From: Curtobacterium sp. ER1/6
GTDB lineage: Bacteria; Actinomycetota; Actinomycetes; Actinomycetales; Microbacteriaceae
Length of the DNA stretch: 64,000 nucleotides
Assembly: GCF_001742745.1 (NCBI RefSeq)
Contig: NZ_MJAK01000005.1
Span: 203,243 to 267,242, forward strand
Direction of reading: 5' to 3'
Shown here: positions 1 through 7,925 of the stretch, piece by piece
How positions within the stretch are numbered: the stretch's first letter is position 1
Layout: each line of letters starts with the position of its first letter
The notes under the pieces: generated by a model
Told to the model about the DNA's origin: nothing
What the model saw: only the letters and a program-made list of their open reading frames with translations
Databases searched by the model: none
Program-made: the position numbers and the translations under genes

Positions 1-405
1 GTGGCGGCGATCAACCCCCACGCCGGTGAGAACGGCCTGTTCGGCCACGGCGAGGAGGCCGAGAAGATCGCTCCGGGCGTCGAGGCCGCGCGTGCCGACG
101 GGATCGACGCCGTCGGGCCGCTGCCCGCCGACACCCTCTTCTTCCTCGCGGGCCGCGGGGACTACGACCTCGTCGTCGCGATGTACCACGACCAGGGCCA
201 CGGCCCCGTGAAGGTGCTCGGGATCGAGGCCGGCGTCAACATCACGGTCGGGCTCCCGGTCATCCGCACGTCGGTCGACCACGGGACGGCGTTCGACATC
301 GCGGGCACCGGCAAGGCCGATGTCGCTAGCATGATCGAGGCGCTCCGCCAGGCGGCCGAACTCGCCCCGACGTCGGGCGCGATGAGCCCGGCCCGGGGCG
401 CCTGA
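1..405 (+). CDS. PdxA-family dehydrogenase, C-terminal part (window edge)
   Basis: The 134 residues present match the C-terminal half of the PdxA family of NAD-dependent, metal-dependent 4-phospho-hydroxyacid dehydrogenases. Visible motifs are NPHAGENGLFG, MYHDQGH (metal-binding His region) and the family-ending block GLPVIRTSVDHGTAFDIAG. The full protein is normally about 330 residues, so the true start lies upstream of the window. The next gene, 34 bp downstream on the same strand, is a DeoR regulator. Such PdxA2-type enzymes often act on 4-phospho-threonate or 4-phospho-erythronate in sugar-acid catabolism, so that role is more likely here than pyridoxine synthesis. That last point is inference from one neighbour. 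Confidence 0.85.
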   Translation: MAAINPHAGENGLFGHGEEAEKIAPGVEAARADGIDAVGPLPADTLFFLAGRGDYDLVVAMYHDQGHGPVKVLGIEAGVNITVGLPVIRTSVDHGTAFDIAGTGKADVASMIEALRQAAELAPTSGAMSPARGA

Positions 406-439
406 CCCGTCCGCAGTCCCTGCCGTCCGGAGGTGCCCG

Positions 440-1204
440 GTGTCGATCTCGGCCAGAGCGCGGCGTGACGCCATCGTCACGCTCGCGACGACGGTCGGCC
501 TCGCGAGCGTCGACGAACTCTCCGAGCGGTTCGGCGTCACGGCGTCGACGATCCGGCGCGACCTGGCGACCCTGCAGGAGCAACGGAAGCTCACCCGCAC
601 GTTCGGCGGTGCGATGGCGGTGGCCGCGCACCCCGAGGCCTCGTTGCGACAACGGCTCGGCGAGCACTTCGACGCGAAGCGCGACATCGCCCGTCGGGCC
701 GCGGCGACCGTCGCGCCCGGGGCGTCGCTGTTCCTCGACAACGGTTCGACGGTCGCGGCGCTCGCCCACGCGCTGCCGGTCGGAGCGGACCTCACCGTCA
801 CGACCACCAGCGTCGGGGTCATCACCGACATGGCCGAGCGCGACGACGTCCGCCTCGTCACGCTCGGCGGCGAGTACCGCGCGCTGAGCAACGGGTTCGT
901 CGGTCCCCTGACGGAGGCGGCGCTCGAGTACCTGACCTTCGACGCCGCCTACCTCGGTGCCGATGCGGTGTCGCCGGAGCGGGGGATCTGCGAGGCGGAC
1001 CTCGGGCAGATCCGGCTCAAGGAGCTCCTCGCTCGTCGGGCGGCCGCGGTGTACGTCCTCGCCGACTCGTCGAAGACCGCGCAGTCGGAGTTCCACGCGT
1101 GGACGCGCCTCGGCGGCGGGTGGACGCTGGTGACGGACGACGGCGTGGCGCCGGAACTCGTCGAGCGCTTCACGGCAGCGGGCATCACCGTCACCACGGC
1201 CTGA
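440..1204 (+). CDS. DeoR/GlpR-family transcriptional regulator
   Basis: A 254-residue regulator with an N-terminal DeoR-type helix-turn-helix (about residues 8-57, containing LSERFGVTASTIRRDLATL) and a C-terminal sugar-phosphate sensor domain with the family pattern DNGSTVAALA and a later LGADAVSPERGICEADLGQ block. Family members usually repress sugar or sugar-acid catabolic operons and release DNA on binding a phosphorylated intermediate. The GTG start is preceded by GGAGG at suitable spacing. It follows the PdxA-like gene directly and probably controls that operon; its ligand cannot be read from the sequence. Confidence 0.9.
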   Translation: MSISARARRDAIVTLATTVGLASVDELSERFGVTASTIRRDLATLQEQRKLTRTFGGAMAVAAHPEASLRQRLGEHFDAKRDIARRAAATVAPGASLFLDNGSTVAALAHALPVGADLTVTTTSVGVITDMAERDDVRLVTLGGEYRALSNGFVGPLTEAALEYLTFDAAYLGADAVSPERGICEADLGQIRLKELLARRAAAVYVLADSSKTAQSEFHAWTRLGGGWTLVTDDGVAPELVERFTAAGITVTTA

Positions 1205-1215
1205 TCCACCGTCGC

Positions 1216-2634
1216 TCAGCGCCACGCGCTCCGCCGCGCCTTCCCGGTGTCGTCCCGGAGCGGCTCGTGCACGATCGTCCAGCTCCGGGGACACGTCTCC
1301 GGGTCGAGCGCCGTCGCCGCCCACGCGTCGAACTCCGCCGCGGTGACGTCGGCGTCCCCGACGTCGACGACCGCGTGCACCCGCTGCCCGAGGTCCGGGT
1401 CCGGCTGGCCGACCACCAGGCAGCTGCGAACCGCGGGGTGGCGTTCGAGTGCGGACTCGACGGCGGCGGGCCACACGTTCACGCCGCCGCTCACGATCAG
1501 GTCGTCCTGCCGGTCCGCGATGTACAGGTAGCCGTCGTCGTCGAGCCACCCGCTGTCACCGAGGCTGTGCCAGGCATCCGCAGGGGGCGCGTCGACTCCG
1601 AGGTAGCGGTAGGTCGCCGGCCCGGGCCGTGTCATCTCGATGCGACCGACTTCGCCGACCGGGGCTTCGCTCCCGTCCGCTCGGAGGATCCGGACGACGG
1701 TCCCGCCGGTGGGCCGGCCGACGCTGCCCTCGTGTCGGAGCCACTCGTCGCCGCGGATCGTGGTCAGCCCGTTCGACTCGGTGCCGGAGTAGACCTCGAC
1801 GACCCGCTCGGGTCCGAGCCATCGGATCCACTCCCGCTTGACGTGCGGCGGGCAGACCGCGCCGATGTGCAGGACCGAGTCCAGTGCCGTCGTGTCCGTC
1901 GCGTCGAGGCGCGAGGGACCGAGGGCGGCGATCCGGGACATCATCGTCGGCACGACCATGCCCCAGGTCACGTGTGCGCGAGCGACGAAGTCGAGCCAGG
2001 TGCCGGCGTCGAAGCGCGGCATGAGGACGAGGGAGTGTCCGGTCATCAGACCGCGCATGGCGTAGACGAACGGCGCGGCGTGGTGCAGGGGACCGGCGAC
2101 GAGCTGGCGGGCGTGCCGGGGGACGAAGGCGGCGACGCGTCCGTCCGGGTCGACGTGCGCCGAGGCCGCTGCGACGACGACCTTGGGGGTGCCCGTGCTG
2201 CCGCTCGAGGTCGGTGCCTTCCAGGACGCGGCGGCCAGGTCCTCCGCCAGTGGCTCGGCGTCGGCGGGGGACGGCGTGGTGCCGGCGGACGTGAGCGGCA
2301 TCCACGGGTGCCCGTCGACGGGGTCGTCGGCGACGACGAGGGCGGGACGGACGAGTCCGAGCACCGCGCGGAGGTCCGCTCCCGGCAGGCGCGGGGAGAG
2401 CGGTTGCGGGGTCGCGCCGGCCTTCCACGCGGCGACCGTGGCGACCACGGTGTCGACCGTGTTCGCGCCGGTGATCGTCACGATGTCGTCGGTGCGGACC
2501 CCGGCGTCCCGGAATCGCCGAGCAAGGGCGTTCGCGCGGGCCTCGACCTCCCCGCGGGGGACGTCGTCGACCGCCGGTGCGTCCGGATCGCGCTGCGCGA
2601 GTTCCGTGAAGGCGCGTGAGATCGAGGTGCGCAC
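1216..2634 (-). CDS. AMP-forming acyl-CoA synthetase-like ligase of the Nit1 cluster
   Basis: A 472-residue member of the ANL adenylating superfamily. The ATP-binding motif SSGSTGTPK, the adenylate motif YSGTESNG, the hinge block GDSGWLDDDGYLYIADRQDD and the C-terminal catalytic Lys in DDTGKARR are all present, so it should be active. It is shorter than typical acyl-CoA ligases (500-560 residues), with a trimmed N-terminus. It is the last gene of the nine-gene minus-strand cluster, starting 4 bp after the glycosyltransferase. In Nit1 clusters an AMP-binding gene is a regular partner; the acid it activates is unknown. The start codon is GTG. Confidence 0.88.
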   Translation of the reverse strand: MRTSISRAFTELAQRDPDAPAVDDVPRGEVEARANALARRFRDAGVRTDDIVTITGANTVDTVVATVAAWKAGATPQPLSPRLPGADLRAVLGLVRPALVVADDPVDGHPWMPLTSAGTTPSPADAEPLAEDLAAASWKAPTSSGSTGTPKVVVAAASAHVDPDGRVAAFVPRHARQLVAGPLHHAAPFVYAMRGLMTGHSLVLMPRFDAGTWLDFVARAHVTWGMVVPTMMSRIAALGPSRLDATDTTALDSVLHIGAVCPPHVKREWIRWLGPERVVEVYSGTESNGLTTIRGDEWLRHEGSVGRPTGGTVVRILRADGSEAPVGEVGRIEMTRPGPATYRYLGVDAPPADAWHSLGDSGWLDDDGYLYIADRQDDLIVSGGVNVWPAAVESALERHPAVRSCLVVGQPDPDLGQRVHAVVDVGDADVTAAEFDAWAATALDPETCPRSWTIVHEPLRDDTGKARRSAWR

Positions 2635-2638
2635 GGCG

Positions 2639-3784
2639 TCAGGCCGGCAGGGGAGCGCTGCGGGTCCGGCCGATCCCGACTCCGTCGGAGGCTGCCAGGA
2701 GTCGCTCGTACAGCGCGGTGTGCGCCACGGCGGCCGCAGCCCAGGAGTACCGCGCGGCCAGTGCCCGACCCGGTGCCGGGTCGCGCGGGTCGGACAGCGA
2801 GACCTGCAGGGCGTCGGCGATGCCGTCGACGTCGTCGGCGAACCGGACGGTGTCGCCGAACACCTCGCGCAGCACCGGGAGGTCCCGGGCGACGACGGGC
2901 ACCCCGGCCGCGAGGGCCTCCATCGCCGCGAGGCCGAAGCCCTCCTTCGTGGAGACGAACGAGAACGCCGCTGCCCCGGCGACGAGGGCGGGGAGGTCCG
3001 GGTCCGGGACGACGCCGAGCTCGGTCACCGGGATGCTCCGCCGGGCGACGAGCTCGTCGAAGGCCGCACGGTACGGCCGGTAGTCGAACAGCGTCTCGCC
3101 ACCGGCCAGGACCAGGCGGACGTCGGTGCCGTGCCGCTCGCGCAGGCGGTCGTAGGCGGCGACCAGGTCGATCGTGCCCTTCCGGGGCTCGATCCCGCCG
3201 ACGGCGAGGACGTACCGGCCGAGCCGGTCGGTCCAGCCGGTCCGCGCCGCGACGGCCTGCTCCGTCGGAGCGGCGGCGGACCCGAACCGCTGAGCGTCGA
3301 CCCCGTTCGGGATGACCGTGGCGACCCTGCCGTACCCGGCGGCGACCTCGGCGGCGACGGACGCGGACACGCAGACGAGCGCCGCGGGTTCGCGGACGGC
3401 ACGGTCGTGGCAGGCCACGAGCTGCGCGGTGGTGAACGTGTCGAGGTGGTGCACGGTCCGGACCGCGCCGTCGCAGGCGTTGGCGGAGATGCAGTCCTGC
3501 GCGTGCACGACGTCGAGGCCCTCGAGCCCGAGGCCGTCGCGCAGGGCGGCGATGGAACGGACGATGCGTTCGCCGACGGTCTCGCCGTCCGGTCCGTCGG
3601 GGAACGACACGACCTGCAGTCGCACGCGCGGGTCGACGTCGCGGAAGAACACGTGGTCACCGCCCCGGCCGAGCGTGCCGACCGTGACGTCGTGACCCAG
3701 CTCGACGAGCGCCTCCGCGAGTGCGAGGGTGTGCACGACACCGCCGCGCGGCCGAGTGGAGTAGGTGAGCAGGGCGATCCGCAC
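2639..3784 (-). CDS. MSMEG_0565-like glycosyltransferase (GT4 fold)
   Basis: A 381-residue GT-B glycosyltransferase. The N-terminal domain opens with RIALLTYSTRPRGGVVH, and the C-terminal domain has the nucleotide-sugar block AVGGIEPRKGTIDLVAAY and the GT4 signature STKEGFGLAAMEALAAGVPVV with its EX7E-type Glu pair. It belongs with the glycosyltransferases found in Nit1 clusters. It starts (GTG) 2 bp after the GNAT-AIRS gene and is presumably co-translated with it. The donor and acceptor are unknown; its presence suggests that the cluster product is glycosylated. Confidence 0.88.
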   Translation of the reverse strand: MRIALLTYSTRPRGGVVHTLALAEALVELGHDVTVGTLGRGGDHVFFRDVDPRVRLQVVSFPDGPDGETVGERIVRSIAALRDGLGLEGLDVVHAQDCISANACDGAVRTVHHLDTFTTAQLVACHDRAVREPAALVCVSASVAAEVAAGYGRVATVIPNGVDAQRFGSAAAPTEQAVAARTGWTDRLGRYVLAVGGIEPRKGTIDLVAAYDRLRERHGTDVRLVLAGGETLFDYRPYRAAFDELVARRSIPVTELGVVPDPDLPALVAGAAAFSFVSTKEGFGLAAMEALAAGVPVVARDLPVLREVFGDTVRFADDVDGIADALQVSLSDPRDPAPGRALAARYSWAAAAVAHTALYERLLAASDGVGIGRTRSAPLPA

Positions 3785-3786
3785 GC

Positions 3787-5193
3787 TCAGGCCGCCGCGC
3801 TGCCGAAGCCCGTGACGCCGCCGGTCACCACCGTGGTCTCCTCACCGTCCGGCCAGCGGAGGCGGACCCCCGGCTCGCTCGTGACCTCCCCGCACTCGCG
3901 GGTGGTCGCCGCGGGGGAGGCCATCCGGCTCGCCCCGGCATCGTCCGCGGTGAGCATCGCGAATCCGGGGAAGCAGCCGAGCCAGTCCGCCGTCGCCGCG
4001 AGCCGCGGGATCGGGACGTCGGCGACGTCGAGGACGGCGCCGCCACCGGACGCCTCGGCGAGCATCCCGGCGGTGCCGACGATCCCGGCCATGCTGACGT
4101 CCTTCGCGGCCGCGGGTCGCGCGCGGCCGACGGTCGCGGCGAGGTCGCGCAGGGCGGCACGGTCCCGCCCCTCGGTGCTGTTCCACTGGGCGCCGGTGTG
4201 CCCGGTCCGCCACCCGCCGGACAGGTCCGCCGTCAGCGAGATCCGCTGGCCCGGCCGCGCGCCGCCGCCGGGCACCGGGTGCTCGGTCCGGCCGAGCGCC
4301 GTGACCGACAGTGCGGCGGGGACGCCGACCTGCGTGTGGCCGCCGATGATCGGGACGCCCCAGGCGTCGGAGGCGCGGCGCAGCCCCGCCACGACCCGCG
4401 CGACGAACGAGGTGTCGCGTCCGGCGACGGCGTCGAGGAGCGCCGTGGGTGCAGCACCCATCGCGGTCAGGTCGTTGACGTTGACGAGGACGCCGCACCA
4501 CCCGGCCCACTCGGGGTCCCGCTCGACCATCGACGGCAGGATCGCGTCGCACGCGGCGATCACGTCGGTGCCCGCGAGCGGTGCGCCGTCGTCGCCGACC
4601 CAGCCCGCGCCTCCCGGCCGGTCACCGGCGAACAGGGCGGCGAGGTGCGCCTTCGTCGCGTCGACGAGGCGCTGGTAGCGGTCGACGGGCCAGCGCATGC
4701 GCAGGTGCGGGACGCCGCCGAGCACCTCGCGGCCCGTGGGCTGCCAGCCGATGCGGGTGAAGAGCGCCGCTGCGCGCTCCTGCACGAGGGCGTCGAACCG
4801 CAGCGCACCGCGCTGCTCGACCAGTGCGCACGCAGCGCGGACGAGCGCCGAGCCGACCCCGGCCGCGTTCCGCGCCGCGGGACCGACGACGAGCCGACTG
4901 CCGGTCCACCAGCCGATGTCACGGACCGTGGCCGGGGCGACGCGGACGCCGCCGAGCACCGCGCCGCTGCCGTCCGTCGCGCGGGCGACGAGGACGACCG
5001 TGCGGTGGTCCTGGTCGAGGTGGTCCACGTCCGTCCGGTCGAACAGGCCCTGGTCGTCGACGAACGCGTCGTGCCGGAGCCGCCGGTACGCGGCGACCTC
5101 GACGGCGTCGGCGATCCCGACGACGAAGGGTGCGGGTGCGACCGACGCGGTGGGCGCCGGACCCATGAGCGCGGGGACCTCCATCGACGGCAC
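3787..5193 (-). CDS. MSMEG_0567/Sll0787-like GNAT-AIRS fusion protein
   Basis: A 468-residue two-domain protein. Residues about 20-165 form a GNAT acetyltransferase-like fold (YRRLRHDAFVDDQGLFD, then VVGPAARNAAGVGSALVRAA as the acetyl-CoA loop). Residues about 175-460 resemble the PurM/AIR-synthase ATP-binding fold (NVNDLTAMGAAPTALLDAV, IIGGHTQVG, AAAKDVSMAGIVGTAGML). This fusion is characteristic of the MSMEG_0567/Sll0787 family of Nit1 clusters. PurM-like enzymes use ATP to activate an amide or carboxylate, so a ligation or dehydration step is plausible, but the reaction is not established. The GTG start lies one base beyond the radical SAM stop; an in-frame ATG three codons later is an alternative. 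Confidence 0.9.
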   Translation of the reverse strand: MPSMEVPALMGPAPTASVAPAPFVVGIADAVEVAAYRRLRHDAFVDDQGLFDRTDVDHLDQDHRTVVLVARATDGSGAVLGGVRVAPATVRDIGWWTGSRLVVGPAARNAAGVGSALVRAACALVEQRGALRFDALVQERAAALFTRIGWQPTGREVLGGVPHLRMRWPVDRYQRLVDATKAHLAALFAGDRPGGAGWVGDDGAPLAGTDVIAACDAILPSMVERDPEWAGWCGVLVNVNDLTAMGAAPTALLDAVAGRDTSFVARVVAGLRRASDAWGVPIIGGHTQVGVPAALSVTALGRTEHPVPGGGARPGQRISLTADLSGGWRTGHTGAQWNSTEGRDRAALRDLAATVGRARPAAAKDVSMAGIVGTAGMLAEASGGGAVLDVADVPIPRLAATADWLGCFPGFAMLTADDAGASRMASPAATTRECGEVTSEPGVRLRWPDGEETTVVTGGVTGFGSAAA

Positions 5194-5194
5194 G

Positions 5195-6283
5195 TCAGGC
5201 CCCCGTCGTGCTGAGGACGGAGCACGCGCCGCAGGCGGCGCAGCCGGCGGCCTGGTCGGCGCCGTGCATGCCAGCGGCGAGCAGCAGCGCGGAGACCCGG
5301 CGGGTGACGTCGTGCATCACGTTGCGGGACGGCGTGGTCGCCCCGTCGACGTCGACGGCGAGCGTGCCGCGGATCGGACGGAACGGGACGACGAACGGGT
5401 AGACGCCCATCTCGACGAGCTCGCCGGCCGACGCGACGAGCTCGTCCGGGTCCTCGCCCATGCCGACGATCAGGTAGGTCGAGACCTGGTTCCACCCGAA
5501 GACCCGGACGGCTTCGCGCCAGGCGGCCCGGTACTCGTCGAGCGGCACCCGCGCCTTGCCGGGCGTCCACCGGCGTCGTACGTCGTCGTCCATCGACTCG
5601 ACGTGGATGCCGATGCTGCGGGCGCCGGCCTCGTACAGGTCGGTGATCGTGCGCAGGTCGGCCGGGGGCTCGCACTGCACCTGGATGCCGAGCTCCGGGA
5701 CGCGCTCCTTGATCGCGCGGACGCAGCGGGCGAGGTGCGTCGCGCCCCGGTCGCGCCCCTTCGAGGTGCCGGTCGTCATCACCATCTGCTCGACGCCGTC
5801 GAGCCGGACCGCTGCCTCGGCGACCTCCGCGAGCATCGCCGGGGTCTTCACCGCGATGGTGTTCCCGGCACGGAGGCTCTCCTCGATGGAGCAGAACCGA
5901 CAGCGCTCGGCCTCGTCGTACCGCATGCAGGTCTGCACGACGGTGGTGGCGAGGACCTTGGCGCCGTGCAGCCGGGCGACCTCTTCGTACCGCACACCGT
6001 CCGCTGTCACGAGGTCGTAGAACCGTGGACGGGCGACGGGGTCGACGCTCAGCCCGAGGTCCGCACCGTCGAGCATGAGCTTCCCGCCCGACACCGTGTA
6101 CGGGCTCGTGGCGTTCACCGGCAGGGCCGCCTGCAGCCCCTCGAACAGCACGTGTCCGTCGTCCGACGGACCGGCTCCGCCCTCACGGTGGACCGGTGCG
6201 GCGACGCGGACACCGAGGAGGGAAACCGCGACCCGGTGCCCGACGCGGTCGGTGCCGTTGTTGGTGATCGTCACGACGGTCAC
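5195..6283 (-). CDS. MSMEG_0568-like radical SAM enzyme
   Basis: A 362-residue radical SAM protein. The presumed 4Fe-4S cysteines are C119, C128 and C131, spaced C-x8-C-x2-C rather than the canonical C-x3-C-x2-C. A TIM-barrel core follows (MTTGTSKGRDRGATHL, QVQCEPPADLRTI, GIHVESMDDDVRRRW). The C-terminus has a further Cys group in CAACGACS, possibly a second metal site. An in-frame extension upstream is only a shadow of the neighbouring gene. The GTG start that overlaps the upstream stop as GTGA gives the expected N-terminus. The family is a fixed member of Nit1 clusters; its substrate is unknown. Confidence 0.9.
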   Translation of the reverse strand: MTVVTITNNGTDRVGHRVAVSLLGVRVAAPVHREGGAGPSDDGHVLFEGLQAALPVNATSPYTVSGGKLMLDGADLGLSVDPVARPRFYDLVTADGVRYEEVARLHGAKVLATTVVQTCMRYDEAERCRFCSIEESLRAGNTIAVKTPAMLAEVAEAAVRLDGVEQMVMTTGTSKGRDRGATHLARCVRAIKERVPELGIQVQCEPPADLRTITDLYEAGARSIGIHVESMDDDVRRRWTPGKARVPLDEYRAAWREAVRVFGWNQVSTYLIVGMGEDPDELVASAGELVEMGVYPFVVPFRPIRGTLAVDVDGATTPSRNVMHDVTRRVSALLLAAGMHGADQAAGCAACGACSVLSTTGA

Positions 6284-6825
6284 ACCATGTAGGTGCTGTT
6301 GATGATCGCGCCCTTGCGGGCGTAGTGGATGACGGCGTCCTGCACGTCGAGCGGGTGGCAGGGTGTCACGCCCGCGATGAGGTCCTCCTCGCGGTTGCCG
6401 TGCAGCGCGAGCCCGAAGCGGCAGCAGAAGACCGTGCCGCCCTCGGCGATGAAGGTCTCGAGGGCGTTGTTGATGTTGTTCTCGCCCGGGAAGCCGTCGG
6501 ATCCGGTGGTCGGGAACCCACGGTTGGCGATGCAGTTCATCGCGCCCGGGCCGTAGAAGTACAGGACGCTGGTGAAGCCCTTCCGGAGCGCCCGCGTCGC
6601 CTGGAGCACCGCGACGAACGACACCGAGGACTCGTGCGCGATGCCGTGCACGAGCTGGAAGTAGTACTGGTCCTTCGTGGCCTCGTAGTCGGGGAAGACC
6701 TTGGTGGAGCCGTAGATGTTGCTGCCCTTCGGCAGCGACGGGTGTGTGATCTCGTTGCGCGACTTCTCGGCGTTCTCCGCGACGATCGCGTCGTAGTCCG
6801 GCGTGTCGGTGGCTGCATCGGTCAT
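6280..6825 (-). CDS. MSMEG_0572/Sll0783-like nitrogen-starvation protein
   Basis: A 181-residue soluble protein of the MSMEG_0572/Sll0783 family, recognisable from the GSNIYGSTKVFPDYEATKDQ opening, the SVLYFYGPGAMNCIANRG block and the C-terminal GVTPCHPLDVQDAVIHYARKGA. In Synechocystis the homologue Sll0783 is induced by nitrogen starvation and its loss affects polyhydroxybutyrate accumulation. The fold looks DsrE-like, and the conserved cysteines (MNCI, FCCRF, TPCHP) may be functional. A strong AAGGAG-type ribosome site precedes the ATG. A 200-bp gap with a GlnR-like operator precedes the gene, so this may be the first cistron of a second transcript within the cluster. Confidence 0.92.
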   Translation of the reverse strand: MTDAATDTPDYDAIVAENAEKSRNEITHPSLPKGSNIYGSTKVFPDYEATKDQYYFQLVHGIAHESSVSFVAVLQATRALRKGFTSVLYFYGPGAMNCIANRGFPTTGSDGFPGENNINNALETFIAEGGTVFCCRFGLALHGNREEDLIAGVTPCHPLDVQDAVIHYARKGAIINSTYMV

Positions 6826-6885
6826 CGAGTGCTCCTTGCTCTGCGTCGGGAGGCGACGAGGAAGCTGTTCCGCGCCGGTGGTCCC

Positions 6886-6959
6886 AGTGTTCGGGCGTGC
6901 GGTTTCGGAGTGGTTTCACCTGGAACAACGCTGCGTTTCATCCGTGACGATTGCGTTTC
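6886..6959 (-). promoter_or_regulatory. GlnR-like operator and promoter upstream of the MSMEG_0572-like gene
   Basis: Read on the minus strand, the gap holds GAAAC at 6959-6955, GTCAC at 6948-6944, and GAAAC at 6939-6935, 6917-6913 and 6906-6902. Most spacings are 11 bp or multiples of it (five bases plus six). This resembles the actinobacterial GlnR box, alternating GTnAC and GAAAC half-sites with six-base gaps. Ten bases after the last GAAAC comes AACACT, a weak -10-like hexamer. The same layout occurs upstream of the nitrilase at 9492-10397. That GlnR itself binds here is inference. Confidence 0.55.
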
Positions 6960-7028
6960 GGAGCCGGGGCGACCCGCGCCCGCCGGGCAACGGCCGTCGG
7001 GCAGGGCCCGCCGTTCAGCGGCCGTCGG

Positions 7029-7877
7029 TCAGTCGAGGCGGTAGGCCCCGGGGGAGCGCTGACCGACGTGGTCGAGCGACCGTCGTGCGCGGGCGATCGT
7101 CGCGGCGACGTCGAACTCGGCGACCGCCATGCCGCCCTTCGCCCAGGTCTTGGCGACGATCTCGCCGCCGGGGTCGACGATCTTCGCCTGGCCCAGGAAC
7201 CGGAGGTCGCCGAGCACCCCGGTCTGGTTCGAGGACACGAGGACGACCTGGTTCTCCGCCGCGCGGGCGCAGTCGTACAGGTCGAACAGGTGCGCCTGCC
7301 GGTCGGAGCGGATCCGGTCGGAGCGGTCGGTGACGCTGGCCGGCCAGGCGCTCAGGCATGCCAGGACCTCGGCACCGTCGAGGGCCAGGGTGCGCGCCGC
7401 CTCCGGGAAGGTCTTGTCGAAGTCGATGAGCATGCCGACACGGCCGACGGGGGTGTCGAAGGCGCGGAACGCGTCGCCCGGCCGGTACGCCTCGGACTCG
7501 CCGAGGGGCAGGTGCACCTTCCGGTGCGTCCCGAGGACCCCGTCACCGGTGAGGCAGACCGCGGTGTTGTACCGCACGGGCTCGCCCCCGACGACACCGC
7601 GTTCGGAGATGCCGAAGCAGATCGTCATGTCGCCGGCCATCTCCTGGACGGCACGGACCTCGGGACCGTCGAGGTCGATGGCGCCGGGGATGCCGTCCTC
7701 GGTGGCGGCCGGGTGGTGGAGGTCGAGCAGGTAGCCGCCGATGGTCGCGTCGGGGAGGACGAGCAGGTCGACGCCGCGCTCCCGGGCCTGCTCGACGATG
7801 CCGGGCAGCTTGGTGAGCGTGCGCTGCACGTCGCGGCCGAAGTGCGCGGCCACCGCTGCCATCCTCACGGTCGTCAC
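7029..7877 (-). CDS. Nitrilase-superfamily pseudoenzyme (catalytic Cys and Glu replaced)
   Basis: A 282-residue carbon-nitrogen hydrolase-fold protein that aligns along its whole length with the neighbouring nitrilase. The catalytic triad of the superfamily is Glu-Lys-Cys. Here Glu is replaced by Asp (D43 in LPDATIGGY), Lys is kept (K120 in THRKVHLP) and the nucleophile Cys is replaced by Asp (D152 in LIDFDKTFPEA, where the paralogue has QICYDKAFPEA). The reading frame is intact and the rest of the fold is conserved, so it is not simply decaying. It probably cannot hydrolyse nitriles or amides. It may act as a binding, regulatory or oligomer partner of the active copy, or do altered chemistry. 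GTG start; an ATG five codons later is possible. Confidence 0.85.
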   Translation of the reverse strand: MTTVRMAAVAAHFGRDVQRTLTKLPGIVEQARERGVDLLVLPDATIGGYLLDLHHPAATEDGIPGAIDLDGPEVRAVQEMAGDMTICFGISERGVVGGEPVRYNTAVCLTGDGVLGTHRKVHLPLGESEAYRPGDAFRAFDTPVGRVGMLIDFDKTFPEAARTLALDGAEVLACLSAWPASVTDRSDRIRSDRQAHLFDLYDCARAAENQVVLVSSNQTGVLGDLRFLGQAKIVDPGGEIVAKTWAKGGMAVAEFDVAATIARARRSLDHVGQRSPGAYRLD

Positions 7878-7925
7878 ACGGTCAGCGTAGGGCGAGGTGT
7901 CCGTTCCGGCGCCGGCGACCGCCGA

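Noticed and set aside
326..1549. Long Arg/Gly/Pro-rich open frames antisense to real genes here and across the window
   Set aside because: At this G+C content stops are rare in other frames. These translations lack motifs and run opposite to genes with clear families.
6284..6928. N-terminal extension of the radical SAM frame
   Set aside because: It is the out-of-frame shadow of the MSMEG_0572-like gene. The GTGA-overlapping start gives the family N-terminus.
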